In this document: positions 10,122 through 19,071 of the stretch, in pieces
Position numbering within the stretch: the first letter of the stretch is position 1
Layout: each line of letters begins with the position of its first letter
NCBI GenBank assembly: GCA_021161775.1
Contig: JAGGZY010000013.1
Location: forward strand, 1-46,209
Direction: 5' to 3'
DNA: 46,209 bases
Source: Dehalococcoidales bacterium
Lineage (GTDB): Bacteria > Chloroflexota > Dehalococcoidia > Dehalococcoidales > UBA5760
Made by a program: the position numbers and the translations under genes
The notes under the pieces: generated by a model
Seen by the model: the letters and a program-made list of their open reading frames with translations, nothing else
The model's database searches: none
What the model was told of the DNA's origin: nothing

Positions 10122-10976
10122 TTGCCAGCCGTAGACAACATCACCGTCGGGGTTTTCCCGCCGTTATCGGTAAAGGATATGGAGATTAAGGCTAGGAAAC
10201 TGCGCCGCCATATCATCTCGATGATTGGTAAAGCCGGCAGTGGTCATCCCGGTGGCTCGTTATCAGCAGTAGAGATAGTTACTGTCCTCTATTTTCGGTT
10301 ACTTCGGCATAAACCCCGGGACCCTAATTGGCCCAATCGCGACCGTTTTATCCTCAGCAAAGGGCATGCCGCCCCCCTGCTCTATGCCACCCTAGCGGAG
10401 TGTGGTTACTTTCCGATAGATGAATTGCTTACCCTGAGGCAGTTAGATAGCCACCTTCAGGGGCATACTGACCGTCAGCTTACCCCGGGGGTAGAGATGT
10501 CAGCCGGGGCGCTGGGGCAGGGATTATCCTTCGCCATTGGCACTGCTTTAGCCGGGCGACTCAACGCCCAGGACTACCGAACCTACGTCCTGCTCGGGGA
10601 TGGGGAATGTGATGAAGGGCAGATATGGGAAGCCGCCATGGCAGCAGCTCACTTCAAGCTGGATAACCTGGTGGCGATAGTGGATAACAACGGACTTCAG
10701 ATTGATGGTTGGAACCGCGAGGTAATGACCCTGGAGCCACTGGCTGATAAATGGCAAGCCTTCGGCTGGAAGGTCAGTGAGGTTAATGGCCATGACCTTA
10801 ACCAGCTTATCACCGCCTTTAGTGAGGCTAAACTAAATAAGGGACAGCCCACGGTTATTATTGCCCACACCATCAAGGGTAAAGGGGTCAGCTTTATGGA
10901 GAATAATGTTGATTTTCACGGTAAAGCCCCCGATGCGACCCAGCTAAGAGTAGCATTAAAGGAGCTAGCCGAGTAA
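10122..10976 (+). CDS. Transketolase, N-terminal (TPP-binding) subunit
   Basis: GHPGGSLSAVEIVTVLYF, DRFILSKGHAAPLLYA, LGDGECDEGQIWEAAMAAAHFKLDNLVAIVDNN. Confidence 0.92.
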   Translation: MPAVDNITVGVFPPLSVKDMEIKARKLRRHIISMIGKAGSGHPGGSLSAVEIVTVLYFRLLRHKPRDPNWPNRDRFILSKGHAAPLLYATLAECGYFPIDELLTLRQLDSHLQGHTDRQLTPGVEMSAGALGQGLSFAIGTALAGRLNAQDYRTYVLLGDGECDEGQIWEAAMAAAHFKLDNLVAIVDNNGLQIDGWNREVMTLEPLADKWQAFGWKVSEVNGHDLNQLITAFSEAKLNKGQPTVIIAHTIKGKGVSFMENNVDFHGKAPDATQLRVALKELAE

Positions 10977-11923
10977 TGGCGGAGCTGGTTTCACTGCGGG
11001 AGACCTACGGCAAAACCCTGGTTGAGCTGGGCAAGGAAAACCGGGATATTGTGGTGTTGGACGCCGACCTCGCCAAGTCAACAATGACCAAATTTTTTGC
11101 TGCCGAGTTTCCGAAGCGATTCTTTGACTGCGGTATCGCCGAGCAGAACATGGTGGGTATTGCCGCTGGTCTGGCAGCCTCAGGTAAGCTCCCCTTCGCC
11201 AGCACCTTTGCTGTTTTCCTCCCCGGACGCTGTTTTGACCAGGTTCGGATGTCGATTGCTCAATCAGGATTGAATGTTAAGCTGGTAGTCACCCACGGCG
11301 GTATCAGTGTTGGTGAGGATGGTATCTCGCATCAGGCTATCGAGGACCTGGCGCTTATCGGTTCCCTACCCGGATTTACCGTTATCGTCCCTGCCGACGC
11401 TATAGAGACGGCTCAGGCAGTAAGGCTAGCCGCCGCCAGCCGCGGACCATTTTACATCAGACTAGGTCGCCCCAAGCTACCCCTGATTCACGGTAGGGAC
11501 TACCACTTTCAATTAGGCAAGGCGGTAACTATGAGGCAGGGCGAGGACATCACTATTATCGCCATCGGGGCTATGGTAGCCGCCGCTATTTCAGCCGCCA
11601 ACAGCCTGAAAGGGCAAGGGATAGACTGTCGGGTATTAAATATGTCCACCCTGAAACCCCTGGACGAAGCGGCAATCATTAACGCCGCTACCGAGACCGG
11701 AGCCATCGTTACCGCTGAGGAGCATCTGGAACACGGCGGACTGGGTAGTGAGGTCGCCAAGGTAGTCGCCAGAGGCTGTCCGGTACCAATGGAGCTGGTA
11801 GCAATTAAGGATACCTACGCCCAGTCGGGAAAGCCCGCCGAGCTTATGGAGAGATACGGCTTAACCGCTAAAGACATTGAGGAAGCTGTTCATTCAGTGG
11901 TGAAGAAGAAAAACTCTAGCTAA
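10976..11923 (+). CDS. Transketolase, C-terminal subunit
   Basis: RETYGKTLVELGKENRDIVVLDADLAKST, FDCGIAEQNMVGIAAGLA, THGGISVGEDGISHQAIEDLALI. Confidence 0.92.
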   Translation: MAELVSLRETYGKTLVELGKENRDIVVLDADLAKSTMTKFFAAEFPKRFFDCGIAEQNMVGIAAGLAASGKLPFASTFAVFLPGRCFDQVRMSIAQSGLNVKLVVTHGGISVGEDGISHQAIEDLALIGSLPGFTVIVPADAIETAQAVRLAAASRGPFYIRLGRPKLPLIHGRDYHFQLGKAVTMRQGEDITIIAIGAMVAAAISAANSLKGQGIDCRVLNMSTLKPLDEAAIINAATETGAIVTAEEHLEHGGLGSEVAKVVARGCPVPMELVAIKDTYAQSGKPAELMERYGLTAKDIEEAVHSVVKKKNSS

Positions 11924-11925
11924 TC

Positions 11926-12010
<85 letters not shown>

Positions 12011-12021
12011 AAAAAAACTTA

Positions 12022-12093
12022 AGGCGACGACCGGATTCGAACCGGTGAATAGGGATTTTGCAGACCCCCGCCTTTCCTCTTGGCTACGTCGCC
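12022..12093 (-). tRNA. tRNA-Cys (GCA), CCA not encoded
   Basis: Reverse complement GGCGACGTAGCCAAGAGG...GTCTGCAAAATC...CCGGTTCGAATCCGGTCGTCGCC. Confidence 0.93.
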
Positions 12094-12124
12094 CCGTTCT
12101 AATGTTACCGTGGCTTATTTTTAA

Positions 12125-12199
12125 TGGAGCGGAAGACGAGATTCGAACTCGCGACCTTTTCCTTGGCAAGGAAACGTTCTACCACTGAACTACTTCCGC
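12125..12199 (-). tRNA. tRNA-Gly (GCC), CCA encoded
   Basis: Reverse complement GCGGAAGTAGTTCAGTGGTAGAACG...CTTGCCAAGG...CGAGTTCGAATCTCGTCTTCCGCTCCA. Confidence 0.94.
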
Positions 12200-12208
12200 C
12201 CGCTCCTC

Positions 12209-12295
12209 TGGTGCCGGGGGGGAGACTTGAACTCCCACGAGCTTGCGCTCACTAGCCCCTCAAGCTAGCGCGTCTACCAATTCCGCCACCTCGGC
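12209..12295 (-). tRNA. tRNA-Leu (GAG), CCA encoded
   Basis: Reverse complement GCCGAGGTGGCGGAATTGGTAGACGC...CTTGAGGGG...GGAGTTCAAGTCTCCCCCCGGCACCA. Confidence 0.93.
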
Positions 12296-12315
12296 ATAAC
12301 CCAGTATCATCAAGC

Positions 12316-12633
12316 CTAAGGGGTAAGTCCCAATAACTGGTCCCCAGTCTTATTATCCAGTAGGGGATGATTATCAAATCTGACCACCCCGACCGGAATC
12401 CCCTTTACTGCCTCAGCCACCATAGCTACCCCGATATTAGCGAATCCGGCACATAATTCAATGCCCGCCACCCCCTCTTTAGCCAGGTCCTTAGCCACCT
12501 CCACCGCCTGGTCATAATCTGACACCCCAACCACAATCAAATCTATTGAAGAGGATATCACCGCCCGATGCTTTATCGGGTCGGTACCCGGTGCCCAGAA
12601 CATAAACGCCACCTTTGGCTTCGCCTGTGCCAT
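12316..12633 (-). CDS. Conserved small protein of unknown function (DUF6506-like)
   Basis: Intact ORF MAQAKPKVAFMFWAPGTDPIKHRAVISSS...IELCAGFANIGVAMVAEAVKG; family assignment from memory only. Confidence 0.6.
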   Translation of the reverse strand: MAQAKPKVAFMFWAPGTDPIKHRAVISSSIDLIVVGVSDYDQAVEVAKDLAKEGVAGIELCAGFANIGVAMVAEAVKGIPVGVVRFDNHPLLDNKTGDQLLGLTP

Positions 12634-12667
12634 TTACCACTCCTTAATCCCTAATTCCTGTCTAATC

Positions 12668-12743
12668 TGGCAGGAGTGGGAGGACTCGAACCCCCGACAC
12701 GCGGTTTTGGAGACCGCTGCTCTCCCAGCTGAGCTACACTCCT
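12668..12743 (-). tRNA. tRNA-Trp (CCA anticodon), 3' CCA encoded
   Basis: Reverse complement AGGAGTGTAGCTCAGCTGGGAGAGC...GGTCTCCAAAACC...GGGGGTTCGAGTCCTCCCACTCCTGCCA. Confidence 0.94.
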
Positions 12744-12778
12744 ACCCAGACCTATTTTACCATAACCCCGTCTAAAAA

Positions 12779-13996
12779 TTAACCCGAATAATCCAGGGGT
12801 CGCTCGTTAAGCGGCTTGAGCACTATATCCGAGCCTGCTTGAGGCAGGGGGGCTACCGACTCGGTGAGCAAAAACCTGCTGCTCTGTATCCATTCCTTCA
12901 GTGTTGTCGCAATCTCCACCGCCCGGGAGTAACTGGACAGCGAAGCAATCGGCACCTCCTTACCCTGAACCATTATGCTGCCACTCTTGAGCTGAGCATA
13001 GCTAACCTCTCCCAGTATATCCGGTTTCAACATCGGATAGGAAACTGAATAATCCACCACCGGCGCCAGAATCTCGGCATCGCTTATCGCGGTATAGTGT
13101 AATATTTCCTCAGAGAGAATAGGTATCGGGATACCGACACCTACTGTCAGGGTACAACCGTAGCCCAGCATGCTAGCTCCCACTAGCCATCGTGACCGCA
13201 TCTGCTTCAAATCACCGATTACGGCAATAGTACCGGCGGCATCTCGGGGTACTCCATTAGCCAGACGAGGCACATTAGGATTATGCTGAGTACCTGGCCA
13301 GGCGATAAAGCCAATGCCCCCACCGAGGAATATCTTGGTGCCAATACCAATAGTCTTATAATAGGGGTCGTTGAGTAACGGAGAGAGCTGTCCGGCGCTG
13401 CAGAAGTTAGCGTTGCCCAGATTAGGCTTTAACACCCCCATATAGGTGTAAATCATCTTGTCCGATAGGTTAACCGCCACTGGATAATTCTGGGAGGCAT
13501 TCCTGATGTTAAACAACACAGCACTATTAAGATCACGAATGTTTATCCAGGTTTCCAGCTTCTTACGGGGGTAATCGTCGCTACCATAGGCGCTAGCCAC
13601 CAATCTGACATCATTACCCGCCACCAGCTCTTCAATGACATGCCCACCCCCATAGTTGAACTCTCCGGGGTAGATTTTGTTCCTCGGGTCATCATCAGGG
13701 AGGGCATTAGACCCAATACACAAATCGGCGGCGGCAAACCCAGTATACGCCGGGACATCATTAAGATAGGCTCTACCGCCCCCCAGCTTCATTCGCGGCT
13801 GGGTATGCCCAATATTAAAATAGGCGCCTGAAGAACACATCGGGCCAAAGGTCCCGGTAGTAACGACATCTACCTCCTGCGCCGCCCGGGTAACCCCTTG
13901 CCTCTTAACAATATCTATTATCTCCTCAGCAGTAACCACCACCGCCTGGCCCTGTTTTATCCTCTCGTTTATCTCCGCTATCGTCTTTGCCATCAC
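12779..13996 (-). CDS. DUF39-family homocysteine biosynthesis protein
   Basis: MAKTIAEINERIKQGQAVVVTAEE, VDVVTTGTFGPMCSSGAYFNIGHTQPRMKLGGGRAYLNDVPAYTG, GGGIGFIAWPGTQHNP; no CBS domain present. Confidence 0.8.
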   Translation of the reverse strand: MMAKTIAEINERIKQGQAVVVTAEEIIDIVKRQGVTRAAQEVDVVTTGTFGPMCSSGAYFNIGHTQPRMKLGGGRAYLNDVPAYTGFAAADLCIGSNALPDDDPRNKIYPGEFNYGGGHVIEELVAGNDVRLVASAYGSDDYPRKKLETWINIRDLNSAVLFNIRNASQNYPVAVNLSDKMIYTYMGVLKPNLGNANFCSAGQLSPLLNDPYYKTIGIGTKIFLGGGIGFIAWPGTQHNPNVPRLANGVPRDAAGTIAVIGDLKQMRSRWLVGASMLGYGCTLTVGVGIPIPILSEEILHYTAISDAEILAPVVDYSVSYPMLKPDILGEVSYAQLKSGSIMVQGKEVPIASLSSYSRAVEIATTLKEWIQSSRFLLTESVAPLPQAGSDIVLKPLNERPLDYSG

Positions 13997-14021
13997 TTCT
14001 CCAAGGAATAATCACCGCCAC

Positions 14022-14103
14022 TGGGGAAGGGGGGATTTGAACCCCCACGCCTCGCGGCACATGATCCTAAGTCATGCTCGTCTGCCAATTCCGACACTCC
14101 CCC
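14022..14103 (-). tRNA. tRNA-Leu (TAG), CCA not encoded
   Basis: Reverse complement GGGGGAGTGTCGGAATTGGCAGACGA...GACTTAGGATC...GGGGGTTCAAATCCCCCCTTCCCCA. Confidence 0.92.
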
Positions 14104-14134
14104 ACCCTCAGTTACCTACCTAGGGTTAGCCTTT

Positions 14135-14557
14135 TCAGGACAGGTTAAATTCCTTCCTCCCCAACGACACAAAGATGATGGATAGGATACCCATTACCCC
14201 TCCGACAAAGAGCGCCAGGATAGAGCCTGCCAGAGCCAATCCCCATCTCTCCCTTCGGATAGCGCTAATACCACCGGCTAGCGCCAGGGCTCCCAGAACT
14301 AGAACCACGATACCGATGATTAGCAAAACAGACGGGGAAGTATTAAGCGCCGCCGTAGCATCAGGAGAAAGGCTTATCACCCCAGGAGCAACATCTCCGA
14401 TCCAGTTGTTTATTAGGTTACCCAGCCCCCCCACCGAACTGGCTAAGGCACTTATATACCTACCGGCAACAATCGTAAAAATACCCCCACCAATACCCCC
14501 CGCCCCTGAAATTATGTTCAGTACTCCAGCTGTAGTTGGCTTCCATGTCTTTTCCAT
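14135..14557 (-). CDS. Small integral membrane protein, unknown function (about 4 TM)
   Basis: Gly-rich hydrophobic segments GVLNIISGAGGIGGGIFTIVAG, VLLIIGIVVLVLGALALAGGISAI, WGLALAGSILALFVGGVMGILSIIFV. Confidence 0.6.
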   Translation of the reverse strand: MEKTWKPTTAGVLNIISGAGGIGGGIFTIVAGRYISALASSVGGLGNLINNWIGDVAPGVISLSPDATAALNTSPSVLLIIGIVVLVLGALALAGGISAIRRERWGLALAGSILALFVGGVMGILSIIFVSLGRKEFNLS

Positions 14558-14681
14558 TTTCAGTACCTCCTATCAGTTCCTATAAGTATAATAAATCAGT
14601 CCTTTAGCTTAAACTCAAATCCCGAATTTTTCAACCCCTCAAGAAAAGAGGGAGACTACAGCTAGATTTAACGAAGGATTA

Positions 14682-14758
14682 TGGTCGGGGTGAGAGGATT
14701 TGAACCTCCGACCTCAGCGTCCCAAACGCTGCGCGCTAGCCAACTGCGCCACACCCCG
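14682..14758 (-). tRNA. tRNA-Pro (TGG), CCA encoded
   Basis: Reverse complement CGGGGTGTGGCGCAGTTGGCTAGCGC...CGTTTGGGACG...GGAGGTTCAAATCCTCTCACCCCGACCA. Confidence 0.94.
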
Positions 14759-14843
14759 CTATCCCCAATACGAGAATAAATGTAACAAACCACCACCCCA
14801 CCGTCAAGCTAATGGCTAGCTAAATCTCAAGACCCTGCTACGG

Positions 14844-15785
14844 CTAATCCTCTGGCTTATTGGTAAGAGCTACCTTATCCTGAAGCTTAGCATATTCCTG
14901 GTTCACTCTATCCTGAATATGGGCGATATCCTTCTCCGCGAGATGGCGAAATCTCCCCTGCATCTTCAGGTATTCCTCAACTGGCTTCAGCTTAGGTGTC
15001 TTAACCGTGAACCGATACTTACCGTTCTCAATCTCGTATAGTGGGAATATCCCTGTCCGCACCGCTAGCCGACCTACCTCAATAGCTAAATCGGGAGCAA
15101 GCCTCCAGCCAGTAGGACAAACCGACAGAATATGGATATAGGCCGGACCGAGCATTGCTGCCCCCTTAGCCACCTTATCCATCAGGTCAAAGGGGTAACT
15201 AGGACAGGCAGTAGCTACATAGGGGATATCGTGAGCCGCCGCAACCTCCGGCATATTCTTCTTCCAGGTAATCTGCCCGATACTCTTTTTGCCGGCTGGT
15301 GCCGTAGTGGTGGAAGCCCCATAGGGAGTAGCTGAAGACCGCTGTATCCCAGTATTCATATAGGCTTCATTATCCAGGCAAATATAAAGAAAATCATGAC
15401 CCCTCTCTAAGGCTCCGGATAGCGCCTGAAGCCCAATATCACTGGTTCCTCCATCACCCGCCATCACCACCATATTTACCTTCCTCTGGGAACGCTTACC
15501 CTTTCTCATTAGAACCTTCAGTCCCGCTTCAACTCCAGAAACCACCGCCCCGGTATTCTCAAATATGGTATGAATCCAGGGGATCTCCCAGGCAGTGGTC
15601 GGTAGTGGTGTCGAGATTACCTCCATACAACCGGTGGCATTAACCACAATGGTATTTTTACCTAATACCTTGCAGGCTAACCTCACTGCTAAAGCCTCAG
15701 CACAACCAACACAAGCCCGATGGCCGGGAGTAAAATTCTCTTCCTTGGTTACCTGACGACGTCCAAAAGTAACATAATTTTCCAT
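14844..15785 (-). CDS. porB: Pyruvate:ferredoxin oxidoreductase, beta subunit
   Basis: GHRACVGCAEALAVR, NATGCMEVISTPLPTTAWEIPWIHTIFENTGAVVSGVEAGLK, TPP motif GDGGTSDIGLQALSGALERGHDFLYICLDNEAYMNTGIQRS. Confidence 0.92.
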   Translation of the reverse strand: MENYVTFGRRQVTKEENFTPGHRACVGCAEALAVRLACKVLGKNTIVVNATGCMEVISTPLPTTAWEIPWIHTIFENTGAVVSGVEAGLKVLMRKGKRSQRKVNMVVMAGDGGTSDIGLQALSGALERGHDFLYICLDNEAYMNTGIQRSSATPYGASTTTAPAGKKSIGQITWKKNMPEVAAAHDIPYVATACPSYPFDLMDKVAKGAAMLGPAYIHILSVCPTGWRLAPDLAIEVGRLAVRTGIFPLYEIENGKYRFTVKTPKLKPVEEYLKMQGRFRHLAEKDIAHIQDRVNQEYAKLQDKVALTNKPED

Positions 15786-16960
15786 TATTCCCTCACTCCA
15801 AACATTTCAAACTCCTGTTCGCTCCCCGTCTGCGAAATCTCGATGCCACGATTAATTATCGATACAAAATCACTCGGGGAGATATCTCTACCTCCCAGAC
15901 CACCAACTACTCCTACTATCTTAGGTCGCCTTGCCTCATCATACAGGACGGCTTTAATCTCAGAACAAACCGGCCCCCCCGGACCACCAAAGGAAACCGC
16001 CCTGTCCAATACAATAAGAACATCAGCACCCTTAACTGCCTGTCGGATTTCTTCAAAGGGGAAGGGCCGCCACAAGCGAAGGGACAGTGCACCTACCATT
16101 TTACCATCTTTTCTCAAACTATCTATCGCCAGCGTCGCCGTCTCACTATAGCTTCCCATAGTAAGCAGTAGCACCTTAGCCCCTTCAGCACGGTAACTTT
16201 CTACTGGAGAGTAGTAACGACCAAAGTGGTCACCAAACTCCTTCCAGCTCTGCAAGATTACCGGCTTAGCCGCCAATAGATTTACCTGCTGTGCCTTTTT
16301 TGTCTCCGGGTAGATATAGGGAGGAGCAAATGCCCCCATCGTTACTGGCTTATCCGGGTCCAGAGGCAAAGGATAGTTAAACGGAGGAAGAAATCCATCC
16401 ACCTCGCTCGGCTCAGGGATAGATATGGGTTCAATAACATGGGTTAGATGAAAGCCATCCAGATGAACTACTGTCGGCAGTAACACCTTTCTGTCTTCAG
16501 CAATGCGGAAAGCACAAAGTATGTTGTCTAAGACTTCCTGACCATTGGCGGCAAAAAGCTGAATCCAACCGGTATCACGCATTGACATCGCATCAGAATG
16601 GTCTCCCCAGATGCTCAGTGGTGATGACAACGCCCGATTCGCCAACGACATAACTATCGGCAACTGCATTGCTGAGGCAACATATAATACCTCATGCATC
16701 AGCTCTAATCCCTGACCGGCAGTAGCAGTAAAAGCTCGAGCACCAACGGCAGATGCCCCCAGACAGGCACTCATTGCCGAGTGCTCAGACTCAACCGGAA
16801 CATAGCTAGCATCTAACTCACCATTAGCCACCAGCTCAGCAATATCCTCAACAATGTGGGTCTGGGGAGTAATCGGATAAGCCGCCACCACATCAACCCT
16901 AGCTAATTTAGCCGCTACTGCGATAGCTCGTGAAACCTCTATTCCTACTCTGTTACTCAT
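15785..16960 (-). CDS. porA: Pyruvate:ferredoxin oxidoreductase, alpha subunit (likely start MSNRVG at 16960; ORF extends to 17020)
   Basis: VDVVAAYPITPQTHIVEDIAELVANGEL, ESEHSAMSACLGASAVGARAFTATAGQGLELMHEV. Confidence 0.92.
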   Translation of the reverse strand: MSNRVGIEVSRAIAVAAKLARVDVVAAYPITPQTHIVEDIAELVANGELDASYVPVESEHSAMSACLGASAVGARAFTATAGQGLELMHEVLYVASAMQLPIVMSLANRALSSPLSIWGDHSDAMSMRDTGWIQLFAANGQEVLDNILCAFRIAEDRKVLLPTVVHLDGFHLTHVIEPISIPEPSEVDGFLPPFNYPLPLDPDKPVTMGAFAPPYIYPETKKAQQVNLLAAKPVILQSWKEFGDHFGRYYSPVESYRAEGAKVLLLTMGSYSETATLAIDSLRKDGKMVGALSLRLWRPFPFEEIRQAVKGADVLIVLDRAVSFGGPGGPVCSEIKAVLYDEARRPKIVGVVGGLGGRDISPSDFVSIINRGIEISQTGSEQEFEMFGVRE

Positions 16961-17250
16961 CGCTCCTCCTCCACCATAGTTATCGCCTTCCTGGGACATT
17001 CCGCAGCACAAATACCACACCCTTTACAGTAAAATAAATTTGCGTCGAAAAACCCCTCCTCATTCTGCTGAATACATCCCTCAGGACAGAACAGAAAACA
17101 CATGCCACACTTATTACACTTGTCGTTATCGGTAACCGGCTTCCGCGACCTCCAATCCCCCGTCCGATACCCCCTGGCAGTCCCTACATCAGTGAGTATC
17201 ACACCAATCTCTAGGTCCTTCCAGGTCAACTCACATTCTGCTTTAGCCAA
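16957..17250 (-). CDS. porD: Pyruvate:ferredoxin oxidoreductase, delta subunit (2x[4Fe-4S])
   Basis: CNKCGMCFLFCPEGCI and CKGCGICAAECPRKAI. Confidence 0.92.
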   Translation of the reverse strand: MAKAECELTWKDLEIGVILTDVGTARGYRTGDWRSRKPVTDNDKCNKCGMCFLFCPEGCIQQNEEGFFDANLFYCKGCGICAAECPRKAITMVEEER

Positions 17251-17826
17251 TTAATCTACCCCCTTCACTATAGTTTCTTCATAAGCTCGGTTCATAGCTT
17301 TAATATTCTTATCCGCCAGCTTGCCAAATCGCTGCTTCAGGGGTTCCTCCAAGGACCCTAGTGAGATAACCGCCACCACCTTCAGTAACGCCCCTATCAT
17401 TGAGGTATTGACGATGGGAACTCCGAGTAACTCTCGGGCAATTCTGGTAGCATCAACGGTAGCCGTTGAGCAACTAAGTTTAAATTCCTTAACAACTTCT
17501 TCTGGCTTCCGGGGGGTATTAACTACCAGTATTCCACCAGCTTTAAGCCCGGAGGTAACATCAATAACGCTCAGTAAACCGGGGTCAAGCACCACTACTA
17601 TATCCGGCTCGTCAATCTCCGACCTTACCAGGACAGGTTTATTGCTATCTATCCTAAGAAATGCCAGCACCGGGGCGCCTCTCCTTTCGGCACCGAAGGC
17701 CGGCATTGCCTGAGCATATTTACCCTCGCTTATCGCTGCCTGAGCCACCAACTCAGTAGAGGTTACCGCCCCCTGACCACCACGACCATGCCATCTAACC
17801 TCAATCAGTCCTGCCGTATCTATCAC
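17251..17826 (-). CDS. porC: Pyruvate:ferredoxin oxidoreductase, gamma subunit
   Basis: IEVRWHGRGGQGAVTSTELVAQAAISEGKYAQAMPAFGAERRGAPVLAFLRI. Confidence 0.92.
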   Translation of the reverse strand: MIDTAGLIEVRWHGRGGQGAVTSTELVAQAAISEGKYAQAMPAFGAERRGAPVLAFLRIDSNKPVLVRSEIDEPDIVVVLDPGLLSVIDVTSGLKAGGILVVNTPRKPEEVVKEFKLSCSTATVDATRIARELLGVPIVNTSMIGALLKVVAVISLGSLEEPLKQRFGKLADKNIKAMNRAYEETIVKGVD

Positions 17827-17859
17827 CTAAAAGCCTCCTAAATTTATACTACAAAAAAC

Positions 17860-17932
17860 CGCCCCTGGAGCGACTTGAACGCTCGCCCCCAGCTCCGGAG
17901 GCTGGTGCTCTATCCACCTGAGCTACAGGGGC
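17860..17932 (-). tRNA. tRNA-Arg (CCG), CCA not encoded
   Basis: Reverse complement GCCCCTGTAGCTCAGGTGGATAGAGC...GCCTCCGGAGC...AGCGTTCAAGTCGCTCCAGGGGC. Confidence 0.93.
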
Positions 17933-18000
17933 TAACCTCAGTTTTTTATTATACTGCCATTAGTCTAAACAATTCAATGGGATAATCTACCCTGACGTTC

Positions 18001-18432
18001 CTACAGACGGGGAGAAAACAGATACTGGGTAGTAGTTCTAAGTCGCTTCCTTGTTACGGCTAACTGCGGTTTATAGATAACAATCCTTCCCTGTCGTACC
18101 GTAACCGGCATATCCAAAACCCCGGAGATAACCTTAGTTACCACCTCATTGGGGCAGACTATCGCCATTTCACCCTGACCAGTACCTACCTCAATAAGCA
18201 GCGGCAATAGCAACCTCTTCTGCTCATCAGCAGTTAATAAGCTAGCCAGATAGGCTAGCTCCTTCCGGCTAAACAGATGGGTGCTGCCATCCTTACATAA
18301 CAGGTGAGGATATTCCTCAGTTAGCAGTTCAGCCAGCGATTTTTGCTGACGGGGTAGGTGGGCATTGACTACCTTTAGCTCACTCTTCAGACATTCCTGG
18401 AGCATCCGTTCATAGGGTAATTCGTTAGTCAT
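18001..18432 (-). CDS. UPF0216 / DUF61-like protein (family otherwise associated with archaea)
   Basis: VNAHLPRQQKSLAELLTEEYPHLLCKDGSTHLFSRKELAYLASLLTADEQKRLLLPLLIE resembles DUF61 consensus from memory; 1 nt downstream-adjacent to atpD stop. Confidence 0.6.
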   Translation of the reverse strand: MTNELPYERMLQECLKSELKVVNAHLPRQQKSLAELLTEEYPHLLCKDGSTHLFSRKELAYLASLLTADEQKRLLLPLLIEVGTGQGEMAIVCPNEVVTKVISGVLDMPVTVRQGRIVIYKPQLAVTRKRLRTTTQYLFSPRL

Positions 18433-19065
18433 CTACCTCCGCTCCAGCAATACCTTCACCCGTTTCAAGCGCGACTTCTCTTCTCTATCCCGTTCCTCAA
18501 ACTTCATATCCAGATACTTTATGGTCGCCTGCAAGCCGGGAATAATCAGATACTCCAGAGCATTAAGTATCCTCTTCGTCCGATTTATCTCCTTACCCAA
18601 TAGCTCCAGGCCCCTCTGGAGCTCAGCCAGCTCAATAATCGTCTCCAGACACTTTCCCGACGACTCCGCCGTCCGGTCCAACCACGAAGAGGTATCCACC
18701 AGACCATACCCCATCCCCACCCGTTGTGCCTTCTTTAACTCAAAGGCGGGAATTCTTACCCCACCGATATTTCTCAACCCGGCAGCGATACCTAAATCGC
18801 TCTCACTAGCCAGCAGCTCCTTCTCCAAGGCAATATAGCCATGATAACCAGCCGCCACCGACAATTCTCGATAGGTTCCGGAAAATTCCTCCAGCAACCT
18901 TCGCTTCGCCTCTACCGTCTGACGGGCTATCTGCAGGAACTCCAGGATAAGTATCGACACCCGGTCCTTGATTATCTTCTGAATCCGGGAAGCTAACGTC
19001 AATCGGCGCTTGAGCTTGATTAACTCAATCTTGGTAGGTCTGGTTACCTTAATCATCTGGGACAT
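18433..19065 (-). CDS. atpD: V/A-type ATP synthase subunit D
   Basis: KVTRPTKIELIKLKRRLTLASRIQKIIKDRVSILILEF; operon position after subunit B. Confidence 0.88.
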   Translation of the reverse strand: MSQMIKVTRPTKIELIKLKRRLTLASRIQKIIKDRVSILILEFLQIARQTVEAKRRLLEEFSGTYRELSVAAGYHGYIALEKELLASESDLGIAAGLRNIGGVRIPAFELKKAQRVGMGYGLVDTSSWLDRTAESSGKCLETIIELAELQRGLELLGKEINRTKRILNALEYLIIPGLQATIKYLDMKFEERDREEKSRLKRVKVLLERR

Positions 19066-19071
19066 CTATAT

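Noticed and set aside
10122-11923. Split transketolase as a frameshifted gene
   Set aside because: Two-subunit transketolases with adjacent/overlapping genes are common in prokaryotes; both ORFs are intact.
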